Below are positions 16,943-24,599 of a DNA stretch of 64,000 nt, in pieces. The notes under the pieces are model-generated. The model had not been told where the DNA came from and ran no database searches. It saw only the letters and a program-made list of their open reading frames with translations. Source of the DNA: Saccharospirillum sp040881935. GTDB lineage: Bacteria; Pseudomonadota; Gammaproteobacteria; Pseudomonadales; Natronospirillaceae. The stretch lies in contig NZ_JBBECH010000054.1 of NCBI RefSeq assembly GCF_040881935.1, forward strand, positions 31,207 through 95,206, read 5' to 3'. Positions within the stretch are counted from its first letter, which is position 1. The number at the start of each line of letters is the position of its first letter. The position numbers and the translations under genes are program-made.

Positions 16943-17956
16943 ATGGATTCTCTCAAGATCTGGATTCAATCCCAGCTGTATACCATGTGGCATCTGGTTG
17001 AAATTTACCAGCGTACGCGAACCAAACCACTATTGAATAACTTTCTTAGCAGTCCCTTTAGTACCCTCTCGTTCGAGGATATCGCTCATATTACACTGGA
17101 CGCCATTGGTGATGGCATTCTTGTTGTAGACCTGAACGGTACCGTGATATACCTCAACAAGGTGGCTGAAAATTTCACCGGTTGGCAGAGCGAAGATGCG
17201 CTTGGGCGTAAGGTGGAAGAGGTGTTCTATGTTATCGATGGGGTAACCGGGCAGCGTGCCATCAGCCCTTCACAGCGTGCCATTGACGAAGGAAAAATCG
17301 TTGAGCTGGCGCTGGGCAGTGTATTGGTCTGCCGCAACGGAACTGACATGGCCATCGAAGATTCCGCCGCCCCCATCAGCAATCATCTCGGTAAATTGTC
17401 CGGTGCAGTCATTGTGTTCCACGACGCTCGCCAATCGGGGGAGGTGATTCGTGATATGGACCACCGTGCCCAGCATGATTTTCTCACCGGCCTGCCAAAC
17501 CGGCTATTGATGGCCGAGCGTCTGACTCATGCAATCGGCATGGCAAAACGTCACCATAAGCAGATAGCCCTGCTGTTTCTGGATCTGGATAATTTTAAAC
17601 AGATAAACGATACCTTGGGCCACGCAGTAGGTGATCAGTTGCTCAAAGAGCTGTCGGCGGATATCGTCAACTGTGTGCGCTTTACCGACACTGTGAGTCG
17701 GCATGGCGGCGATGAGTTTGTTATCCTGTTGACTGAAATCGAAGAAAAAATAGATGCAGCCCATATTGCCGAAAAGCTGTTGGCAAGGTTCGCAACCGCG
17801 CACGAGATTGATGGCCATATATTGACTGTTTCCCCGAGTATAGGCATCAGTATCTACCCGGAAAACGGCGTCGACGCTGAAACACTGATGCACAATGCAG
17901 ACGCTGCCATGTATCTGGCTAAAAAGGCAGGCCGCAATAACTACAAGTTCTTCTAA
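16943..17956 (+). CDS. PAS-GGDEF diguanylate cyclase
   Basis: A PAS domain (ITLDAIGDGILVVDLNGTVI, about residues 48-165) is followed by a GGDEF domain with SRHGGDEFVILL. RFTD five residues upstream fits the RxxD inhibitory site. The frame is open to 16709. I place the start at the Met at 16943 because the upstream residues look non-coding, but no strong ribosome site decides it. The protein ends KAGRNNYKFF, the point where an EAL domain often follows in PAS-GGDEF-EAL proteins; here it stops. No transmembrane segment is seen, so it is probably cytoplasmic. Confidence 0.85.
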   Translation: MDSLKIWIQSQLYTMWHLVEIYQRTRTKPLLNNFLSSPFSTLSFEDIAHITLDAIGDGILVVDLNGTVIYLNKVAENFTGWQSEDALGRKVEEVFYVIDGVTGQRAISPSQRAIDEGKIVELALGSVLVCRNGTDMAIEDSAAPISNHLGKLSGAVIVFHDARQSGEVIRDMDHRAQHDFLTGLPNRLLMAERLTHAIGMAKRHHKQIALLFLDLDNFKQINDTLGHAVGDQLLKELSADIVNCVRFTDTVSRHGGDEFVILLTEIEEKIDAAHIAEKLLARFATAHEIDGHILTVSPSIGISIYPENGVDAETLMHNADAAMYLAKKAGRNNYKFF

Positions 17957-17979
17957 AGGCAGCAAAAACTGTTCAGAAC

Positions 17980-18129
17980 ATGATCACCACTCTGCGCCAG
18001 ATGGCGGCACAGCGGGGAGCCTCTGTGGTGTTTGTTCAGGCCGACACCGGTGTTGAAAATGAAGCGGCCATCGCCCTCCTTTCATTATTCTTGAATACAA
18101 TTCATCAACTCCAACAGTTTGGTGCATGA
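17980..18129 (+). pseudogene. Remnant of an aminoglycoside AAC(3)-I-like acetyltransferase
   Basis: The short frame reads MITTLRQMAAQRGASVVFVQ then ADTGVENEAAIALL. It resembles the C-terminal GNAT segment of AAC(3)-I enzymes (pattern A-x-x-R-G-A-x-V-x-F-V-Q-A-D, then A-x-A-L-Y-T-K-L-G). The rest of the fold, including the acetyl-CoA loop, is absent and the end is divergent. It cannot encode a working enzyme and is best read as a scrap left after deletion. Confidence 0.55.
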
Positions 18130-18223
18130 TACCATCGTTGATCAGCACCATCATTGATCAGCCCAATACGCTAGGCTGTTGGCTGAATAGCGACGCATTT
18201 TCAGGCTTAATAGGGAGTGGACC

Positions 18224-19291
18224 ATGGCACAGAACTGGATGATTTACGGAGCCTACGGTTACAGCGGTGAGCTGATTGCCCGTGAGGCCGTGGCCCGTGG
18301 TTTAACACCTATGCTGGCCGGGCGTAATGAACACCGGTTGCGCACCCTGGCCAATGAATTGCATCTGGGGTTTCGGGTGTTCGATCTGTCGGATTCGGCT
18401 GCGGTGAAGCGCGAGCTGGAGGACATGACACTGGTGCTGCACTGCGCGGGGCCCTTCTCCGCCACCAGTGGACCCATGCTCGAGGGATGCCTGGCGAGCA
18501 AGACGCATTATTTGGACATCACTGGTGAAATGGATGTGTTTGAACACGCCCACCGCGAGGAGATTGACAAACGCGCGCGGGAAGCTGGCATCATTGTCTG
18601 CCCGGGTGTGGGGTTTGATGTGGTGCCGACCGATTGCCTGGCGGCGCAGCTTAAGCGGGCCCTGCCGGATCTGACCGAGCTCGATCTCGCCTTTAAGGCC
18701 GGAGGTCCGATGAGCCCGGGCACGGCGAAAACCTCGGTTGAGGGTATGGCAGGCCTGAGCCGCATTCGCAAAAATGGCCGCATCGTGGAAACGCCGCTGA
18801 AAACGCGGCGTTTGGATATGGGGCAGGGTGAGCGCACTGCGGTCAGCATTCCCTGGGGCGATGTCAGCACGGCTTATCACAGCATAGGCGTGGAAAATAT
18901 CGCGGTTTACGTGCCGGTCACCGAGCGAACGGTCAAGCGCATGAAGCGTTTGCAGTCGATGCGCTGGCTGATGGGCCAACCCTGGGTGCAGGCGTTTATG
19001 AAGCGTCGCATTGAAAAAAATGTACCGGGCCCGACGGCTAAGCAGCGCGCGAAAAGTCGCACCTATCTTTGGGGTGAAGCGCGTAATGCAGCGGGCAAAA
19101 AAGTGGTCGGCCGGTTCGAAACACCCAATGGCTACGATCTGACCATCACCGCGCCCCTGGCCATCGTGACGGCGGTGTTGAATCAGTCTGTCTCGGCTTT
19201 GGGCAGCACCACACCCTCGGCGCTGATGGGGTCCGAGTTTGTCTGGTCGCTGCCGGGTGTAACCGCGCTGGAACTGACCCGCCTGGGTTGA
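18224..19291 (+). CDS. Saccharopine-dehydrogenase-fold / trans-acting enoyl reductase family protein
   Basis: The 355-residue protein begins MAQNWMIYGAYGYSGELIAR, a Rossmann nucleotide-binding turn (GAYGYSG). It continues with HCAGPFSATSGPMLEGCL and CPGVGFDVVPTDCLA, motifs of the saccharopine dehydrogenase NADP-binding family to which mycobacterial trans-acting enoyl reductases belong. The true substrate is unknown, and membrane lipid or polyketide reduction is only a family-level possibility. No polyketide or lysine genes are nearby. The gene stands alone with a GGAG-type ribosome site. Confidence 0.88.
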   Translation: MAQNWMIYGAYGYSGELIAREAVARGLTPMLAGRNEHRLRTLANELHLGFRVFDLSDSAAVKRELEDMTLVLHCAGPFSATSGPMLEGCLASKTHYLDITGEMDVFEHAHREEIDKRAREAGIIVCPGVGFDVVPTDCLAAQLKRALPDLTELDLAFKAGGPMSPGTAKTSVEGMAGLSRIRKNGRIVETPLKTRRLDMGQGERTAVSIPWGDVSTAYHSIGVENIAVYVPVTERTVKRMKRLQSMRWLMGQPWVQAFMKRRIEKNVPGPTAKQRAKSRTYLWGEARNAAGKKVVGRFETPNGYDLTITAPLAIVTAVLNQSVSALGSTTPSALMGSEFVWSLPGVTALELTRLG

Positions 19292-19393
19292 GAAACAATC
19301 GGTGCCTGAAGTAACCTGCTTCCCGTTCGAGTGATGACGACGCCTGTGCCGATGCGCTGGAGCTCGGTTTTGAATTAAACCTGGATGAAAGCG

Positions 19394-20125
19394 TCACTCG
19401 TAAGGCGAAATAGACGCCACATTCAACCGGTAACCGGCGGTGCCGATATCGGTATCGGTCTTGATGACGTCGATGGTGCCTTTGGCCCAGTAGGGTTCGA
19501 ACAGGTTGTCAAACTTTACCGGCTCGTCCAGCACCACGTGAACGATCTGGTTGGCAGGCGGTGGTGGCGAGTGAATGCAAGCGCCGTAGTAGGGCACCAG
19601 AAAGAACTCACGGACTTCATCGGCGGACATTTCCAGCGGCACCAGAAAGCCCGGTATGCGAGCTTCGACACCATCAAGTGCCTCGACCATGGGCACATCG
19701 GCCATCACCGACTGCAAGTCGGAATAGAGGCGCTGGGCTTCGGGGTCGTCATCCGTCAGGTCGTAGATCTTGTAGCTTTCGAGATCAATCTTGTCGCGCA
19801 GTGTATTGAAATCGAAATCTGCCGGGAGCAAGTCGTCCCAACTCAGTTCCTGAAAGGCCAGATCGTCGCCTGGCGCGACGGACATCGGGGCTATTTCAGA
19901 ACCTTTCGGGGGTTCTATGAGTTGTTCTTCTTCGGTTAAGGCGAGGTTGGGAGCCTCGGCTGCATTTTCTGCAACCGCTGTCTCGGCGGTGCGGTTGGCC
20001 ATATCGGCCACGCTGGTGTCATCGTCATTCTGGCAAGCGACCAGTATAAAAGACGCTGTCACCGTGAGGGCTGCAGTCAGTAAATGAGTCGACAAACGAT
20101 GATTGAAATGCGAAAGCGGAAACAT
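19394..20125 (-). CDS. DUF3299-domain lipoprotein
   Basis: The 243-residue product starts at the ATG at 20125. It has a signal peptide with lipobox FILVACQN, an acidic linker, and a C-terminal DUF3299 region (IPGFLVPLE and LVPYYGACIHSPPPPANQIV). The Cys-His-Pro-rich stretch is the family's hallmark and might bind metal. Function is unknown; relatives often sit with ABC-transporter or metal-handling genes. The start codon is about 50 bp from the divergent DUF3047 gene, so they share a promoter region. Confidence 0.88.
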   Translation of the reverse strand: MFPLSHFNHRLSTHLLTAALTVTASFILVACQNDDDTSVADMANRTAETAVAENAAEAPNLALTEEEQLIEPPKGSEIAPMSVAPGDDLAFQELSWDDLLPADFDFNTLRDKIDLESYKIYDLTDDDPEAQRLYSDLQSVMADVPMVEALDGVEARIPGFLVPLEMSADEVREFFLVPYYGACIHSPPPPANQIVHVVLDEPVKFDNLFEPYWAKGTIDVIKTDTDIGTAGYRLNVASISPYE

Positions 20126-20178
20126 GTTGGCCCTGTGATAACGTGTGAAACTGGCGAATGATATGGAGTAACATTGCA

Positions 20179-20805
20179 ATGATACGCCCCCTGAGCGCTG
20201 TGCCAAGGCACGGTTCCACATTTTTGCTGGCTCTTTACCTCAACTCTTTGGTGGCCGAACCGCTGCCACTCGATGAAACAGACACATGGAAGGAACACAG
20301 CTTCGAGGGCGAGTCCCGTTTTGAATGGCAAGCCAGCGATGCCTGCCTGCGTATGACCTCCAACAACACAGCCTCGGCAAGGATACGGGAGCAGGGAATT
20401 AAACTCGATGACGCCACCGAACTGAGTTGGCGCTGGCGCACGGAACAAGACATCACCTCCGTAACCCGGCAGGAGAAAACCGGTGATGACTTCGCCGGTC
20501 GCATCTATGTGGCGGTCGAACACCCCCTGTTTTTCTGGCGCTCGCGCGTGCTGGCCTATGTGCATGCCGGTGAGCTGGCGGTCGACAGCCATTGGCCAAA
20601 CCCTTTTACCAGCCAGTTTCACATGTGGGTGGTCAGCAATGGTGAGTCGGGAGACTGGCATAGCATAAAACGTCGCCTCCTTGATGACTGGGAGGTTGCC
20701 TTCGGTGACCGGCCCGATCACTTTGACGCCATCGGCTTAATGGCCGATTCTGACAACAGCGGCCAACAAACCGACCTGTGCCTGGCCGATCTTGAAGTGC
20801 GATGA
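20179..20805 (+). CDS. DUF3047-domain secreted protein
   Basis: The product is about 208 residues from the ATG at 20179 (GGAG 13 bases upstream). A signal-peptide-like segment (STFLLALYLNSLVAEPLPL) precedes the DUF3047 core: LSWRWRTEQDI, GDDFAGRIYVAVEH and IGLMADSDNSGQQT. The fold is predicted to be a beta-sandwich in the periplasm, and the function is unknown. An in-frame extension to 20158 would overlap the divergent gene's leader and is not preferred. Confidence 0.88.
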   Translation: MIRPLSAVPRHGSTFLLALYLNSLVAEPLPLDETDTWKEHSFEGESRFEWQASDACLRMTSNNTASARIREQGIKLDDATELSWRWRTEQDITSVTRQEKTGDDFAGRIYVAVEHPLFFWRSRVLAYVHAGELAVDSHWPNPFTSQFHMWVVSNGESGDWHSIKRRLLDDWEVAFGDRPDHFDAIGLMADSDNSGQQTDLCLADLEVR

Positions 20806-20814
20806 CTTACTAGC

Positions 20815-21035
20815 GAGATAAAAGGGCGTTTACCGTCGCCAGCGTCACTGGCAGGGGCGAAGACGTTACACCCGGTTGGTTGTATCACCCGCTACCCATT
20901 CTCGGGCCACCACAGTTGGCGCTCGCTTACCGGGATGGTCAGCAGGCCTTTGCCGGTTTTCTGACCCCCGGCGATGTAGATCAGCAGATTAGCGAGTGCC
21001 AGCGCATGGTGATAGACCGACGGGTGGGGAACTAA
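20815..21035 (+). pseudogene. Possible gene remnant, open frame without a start
   Basis: Between two real genes a frame with protein-like composition runs to a TAA at 21033 (segments GWLYHPLPILGPPQLALAYR and AFAGFLTPGDVDQQISECQR). It has no start codon and matches no family I know. It may be the tail of a deleted gene or chance. Confidence 0.2.
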
Positions 21036-21067
21036 TATCGGGTTTAGGGCCCTAACTGACGCACCCG

Positions 21068-21577
21068 TTATTCAGCCGGGCGCAGTAGCGACCATCCCTC
21101 ATAGGTGTCATCGGTCAGAATATCGGTCAGAAACAGCACTTCGGCGGCATCGCTGTCGAGATCGGTGATCTCAGCCTTCCGTGTGAACAGCTTCTTCTCA
21201 ACCATCACCCGCTTGGGCAAGGTCACATAGCCAGCTTCAACGCTGAATTCGCCGTCGATGTCGAACAGACGGATACCACGACCATCACGACGAATGTCTT
21301 CACGTTTCACAAACCGATACTCACCTGGCGCCAACCGACCCATAACGGCGTAGGTCTTGCTCTCCTCGACCTGCATGCGCCGCCGGTACTGCTCACCGCT
21401 GTCCAGGTGTTCAACGGTGAGCATAAAATCGTATTCCAGTTCGGCATCGCCGCGCACTTCGATCTCGGCGCCAAAAATGACCAAACCTTCGTTCTCTCCG
21501 GCATAAGGGGCTTTGGTGGGTGCGGCAGTGCAAGCAGTAAGGGCAAGAACAGAGAGCAGCGATAGTATGTATTTCAT
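21068..21577 (-). CDS. Hypothetical lipoprotein
   Basis: The 169-residue product has a clear signal peptide with lipobox LALTACTA. The mature part is mostly beta-strand-like (LEYDFMLTVEHLDSGEQYRR, MGRLAPGEYRFVKRED, SVEAGYVTLPKRVMVEKKLF), as in periplasmic beta-sandwich lipoproteins. I do not recognise a named family. It is transcribed away from liuA, across a 230-bp region that carries the LiuR operator. Confidence 0.85.
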   Translation of the reverse strand: MKYILSLLSVLALTACTAAPTKAPYAGENEGLVIFGAEIEVRGDAELEYDFMLTVEHLDSGEQYRRRMQVEESKTYAVMGRLAPGEYRFVKREDIRRDGRGIRLFDIDGEFSVEAGYVTLPKRVMVEKKLFTRKAEITDLDSDAAEVLFLTDILTDDTYEGWSLLRPAE

Positions 21578-21727
21578 GAAGAAACCTGTCGTTATTCGTG
21601 TTGGCGCTACAATACCCGATTGTAGTCATACTGGGCAGCCCGCCTGACTCTTCATTTACAGACCCGCCTGGAGCGGCGCTTTCAAGGAAGCGTCAACTTC
21701 TCTTGACTGCGCCCACCATTGGCCTAA

Positions 21728-21745
21728 GTTGACGTTAACGTCAAC
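21728..21745. promoter_or_regulatory. Predicted LiuR operator before liuA
   Basis: GTTGACGTTAACGTCAAC is a perfect 18-bp palindrome whose end lies 60 bp before the liuA start codon. The same motif with one change lies between hbd and liuR. Position and symmetry fit a MerR-family operator over a promoter; binding by LiuR is inferred. Confidence 0.75.
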
Positions 21746-21805
21746 GTTAATTAGCCTGCAGAGACTGATCCAATCACAACAAATCAAACAGGACGGCAGA
21801 TCGCT

Positions 21806-22972
21806 ATGAACAGTTACCCCGCATTGAACTTTGGCCTGGGCGAAACCCTCGACATGCTGCGCGACACCGTCCGTGACTTCGCGCAAAAAGAGATCGCCCC
21901 GCGCGCTACGACGATCGACCACGACAACCTCTTCCCGGCCGACCTGTGGCAAAAATTCGGTGATCTGGGTCTGCTCGGCATCACCGTTGACGAAGAACTG
22001 GGCGGCACCGGCATGGGCTACCTGGCCCACATGGTTGCGATGGAAGAAATCAGTCGCGCCTCGGCGTCCGTCGGCCTCAGTTACGGCGCCCATTCCAACC
22101 TCTGCGTAAACCAGATTCGCCGCAACGGCAGCGCCGACCAGAAAGCCAAGTACCTGCCCAAACTGATCAGCGGCGAGCACGTTGGGGCACTGGCCATGAG
22201 TGAACCCGGTGCAGGTTCCGACGTGGTCAGCATGAAGCTCAAAGCCGAACACAAAGGCGACCACTATCTACTCAACGGCAACAAGATGTGGATCACCAAT
22301 GGCCCGGAAGCCAACGTACTGGTGGTCTACGCGAAAACAGACCCGACCGGAGGCAAGCGCGGCATCACCGCCTTTTTGATCGAAAAAGACTTCCCCGGTT
22401 TCAGCACTGCCCAGAAGCTCGACAAACTCGGTATGCGCGGCAGTAACACTTGTGAACTGGTGTTTGTGGACTGCAAAGTCCCGGTCGAAAACGTTATGGG
22501 TGCCGAGGGCGACGGTGTAAAAATTCTGATGAGCGGCCTCGACTATGAACGCGCGGTACTCGCCGCCGGCCCGGTCGGCATCATGCAAGCCTGCCTCGAC
22601 GTAGTACTGCCCTACGTGCACGAACGCGAACAGTTTGGCCAGCCCATCGGCGAGTTCCAACTGGTGCAGGGCAAAGTCGCCGACATGTACACTCGCCTAA
22701 ACGCCTGCCGCGCCTACGTCTATGCGGTTGGAGCGGCCTGCGATCGCGGAGAAACCACTCGCAAAGACGCCGCCGGTGCCATCCTCTACGCTGCCGAAAA
22801 TGCAACCCAGGCGGCCCTCGATGCCATTCAGGTACTCGGCGGCAACGGCTACATCAACGAATACCCAACCGGCCGTCTGCTGCGCGACGCCAAACTTTAC
22901 GAGATCGGCGCGGGCACCAGCGAGATCCGACGCATGCTCATTGGCCGTGAGTTGTTCAACGAGACCCGTTGA
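21806..22972 (+). CDS. liuA: Isovaleryl-CoA dehydrogenase
   Basis: The 388-residue flavoprotein of the acyl-CoA dehydrogenase family carries AMSEPGAGSDV and the C-terminal QVLGGNGYINEYP and GAGTSEIRRMLIGREL. The glutamate in SGLDYERAVLAAGP is in the position used as catalytic base by isovaleryl-CoA dehydrogenases; other family members place it near the C-terminus. It oxidises isovaleryl-CoA to 3-methylcrotonyl-CoA, passing electrons to ETF (not encoded here). It heads the liu cluster and is preceded by the LiuR-type palindrome. Confidence 0.96.
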   Translation: MNSYPALNFGLGETLDMLRDTVRDFAQKEIAPRATTIDHDNLFPADLWQKFGDLGLLGITVDEELGGTGMGYLAHMVAMEEISRASASVGLSYGAHSNLCVNQIRRNGSADQKAKYLPKLISGEHVGALAMSEPGAGSDVVSMKLKAEHKGDHYLLNGNKMWITNGPEANVLVVYAKTDPTGGKRGITAFLIEKDFPGFSTAQKLDKLGMRGSNTCELVFVDCKVPVENVMGAEGDGVKILMSGLDYERAVLAAGPVGIMQACLDVVLPYVHEREQFGQPIGEFQLVQGKVADMYTRLNACRAYVYAVGAACDRGETTRKDAAGAILYAAENATQAALDAIQVLGGNGYINEYPTGRLLRDAKLYEIGAGTSEIRRMLIGRELFNETR

Positions 22973-23040
22973 GGTTCGGTGGAATGGGGTGCTTCGGTGG
23001 TTGAATTAACGGTGGCTTCTTCGGCTCCGTGGCTGAAGTC

Positions 23041-23155
23041 GCTCAGGAGGTCGGGTATGGCCCTGGCGGGTCGCTGCAAGTACATCCATGTAAGCTCGGC
23101 GGTCCCCATCCATGGGGACCGACGCCCCGCCAGCACCATACCCGACCTCCTGAGC
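23041..23155 (-). repeat. Twin-hairpin palindromic repeat R4a (subfamily II)
   Basis: Perfect 20-bp arms GCTCAGGAGGTCGGGTATGG and complement form the ends. The subfamily II core read on the minus strand has two CATGGATG tips 21 nt apart. It forms an inverted pair with R4b in the liuA-acd gap. Confidence 0.9.
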
Positions 23156-23240
23156 TGGTCCACGGTGGTTGCAGAATCACTTGGAAAAAGACTGAAGATC
23201 GAGTGGTTGAATTTGAGTTAAGCCGTGAGACAAGTGGGGG

Positions 23241-23346
23241 GTGGCGGGTAGGCCCTTCCGGGGAAGTCCGCAACATGGATGTTGCGGTCTAGGCCCCATG
23301 GATGGGTTCACGCCGACCCCGGAAGGGCCTACCCGGCGCCCGCCAC
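23241..23346 (+). repeat. Twin-hairpin palindromic repeat R4b (subfamily I)
   Basis: Perfect arms GGGTAGGCCCTTCCGGGG and complement enclose the core. Both tips are CATGGATG on the plus strand, sense with the liu genes. Confidence 0.9.
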
Positions 23347-23438
23347 GAACGCCCGGCAATCAAGTAGAGCCAACCGGGAAACCCGGAACTTTAACTCCCG
23401 GCACCGAAGCAAACTGAATAAATACGACAGGCGATCTC

Positions 23439-24599
23439 ATGACAGTACAGTCCGACTTTGGGTTAAGTGATATTCAGATCATGATGCGTGATGCAGCACG
23501 GGTGTTTGCGCGGGAGCAGTTGAAACCGCATTCGGCTGAGTGGGATCGCAGTGGTGAGCATCCGATTGATGCGATTCGGGAAATGGGTCAGCAGGGGTTT
23601 TATGGACTGACTGTGCCTGAAGAGCTTGGGGGCGTGGGTGCCGGGTATCTGACGTTGGCGCTCGTGGTTGAAGAAATTGCCCGGGGTGATGGGGCTTTGT
23701 CGACCATTACCTCGGTAATGAACTCTGTGGTGTGTGGGCCCTTGTTTGGGTTTGGGTCATCGCAACAGCAGCAGGAATGGCTGGTACCGATGGCCAGTGG
23801 TGAAAAGCTGGGTGCGTTTTGTCTGACTGAGCCGCAGGCCGGGTCGGATGCGTCGGCATTGAAGACCCGGGCGACCAAAACCGACAGTGGCTGGGTGTTG
23901 AATGGCACCAAACAGTTTATAACCAATGGCGCGATTGCAGATCTCGCCATTGTGTTTGCGGTGACGGACCCGGCGGCGGGTAAGAAGGGCATTAGTGCTT
24001 TTTTGGTGCCGACGCATTTGCCCGGTTACGAAGTCAGTCGCGTTGAAGAGAAAATGGGTCAGCGGGCTTCGGATACAGCGCAGCTAACTTTTAACGACCT
24101 TGCCCTACCTGCAGATGCCTTATTGGGTAAGGAAGGCCAAGGGTATTCGATTGCCCTGAGTAACCTTGAAGGCGGCCGTATTGGCATTGCCGCCCAATGT
24201 GTCGGTATGGCGCAAGCCGCGCATGAAGTGGCCTGTGCTTATGCGCTTGAGCGCACCAGTTTTGGTGAGCCCTTAATGACGTATCAGGCCGTGAGTTTTA
24301 GGCTGGCAAATATGGCGACTCAAATAGAAGCGGCGCGGCAACTCGTTTGGCATGCAGCGCGGCTGAAAGACGTAGGGTTACCCTGCTTGCGCGAAGCCGC
24401 CATGGCTAAGGTGTTTGCCAGCGAAATGGCCGAAAAAGTCTGCTCCGATGCGCTGCAGACATTGGGCGGCTATGGTTACCTGAGTGACTTCCCATTGGAG
24501 CAAATTGCCCGGGATGTGCGAGTGACCAAAATCTACGAAGGCACCAGCGACATTCAGAATTTAATTATCGTTCGATCCATTGAGGAGCGTGGCGCATGA
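23439..24599 (+). CDS. Acyl-CoA dehydrogenase of the liu cluster
   Basis: The 386-residue protein carries FCLTEPQAGSDASALKTRA and LQTLGGYGYLSDFPLEQIAR. The C-terminal KIYEGTSDIQNLI holds the usual catalytic glutamate of short-chain acyl-CoA dehydrogenases. That position differs from LiuA and suggests a second branched substrate, 2-methylbutyryl-CoA or isobutyryl-CoA, from isoleucine or valine; this is inference from context. It overlaps liuB by 4 bp (ATGA), so the two are translated together. Confidence 0.92.
   Translation: MTVQSDFGLSDIQIMMRDAARVFAREQLKPHSAEWDRSGEHPIDAIREMGQQGFYGLTVPEELGGVGAGYLTLALVVEEIARGDGALSTITSVMNSVVCGPLFGFGSSQQQQEWLVPMASGEKLGAFCLTEPQAGSDASALKTRATKTDSGWVLNGTKQFITNGAIADLAIVFAVTDPAAGKKGISAFLVPTHLPGYEVSRVEEKMGQRASDTAQLTFNDLALPADALLGKEGQGYSIALSNLEGGRIGIAAQCVGMAQAAHEVACAYALERTSFGEPLMTYQAVSFRLANMATQIEAARQLVWHAARLKDVGLPCLREAAMAKVFASEMAEKVCSDALQTLGGYGYLSDFPLEQIARDVRVTKIYEGTSDIQNLIIVRSIEERGA

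Noticed and set aside
18302..18979. Long minus-strand frame inside the saccharopine-dehydrogenase-fold gene
   Set aside because: His/Arg-rich shadow of a real gene on the other strand. The same holds for frames such as 27449-28279 and 32944-33732.
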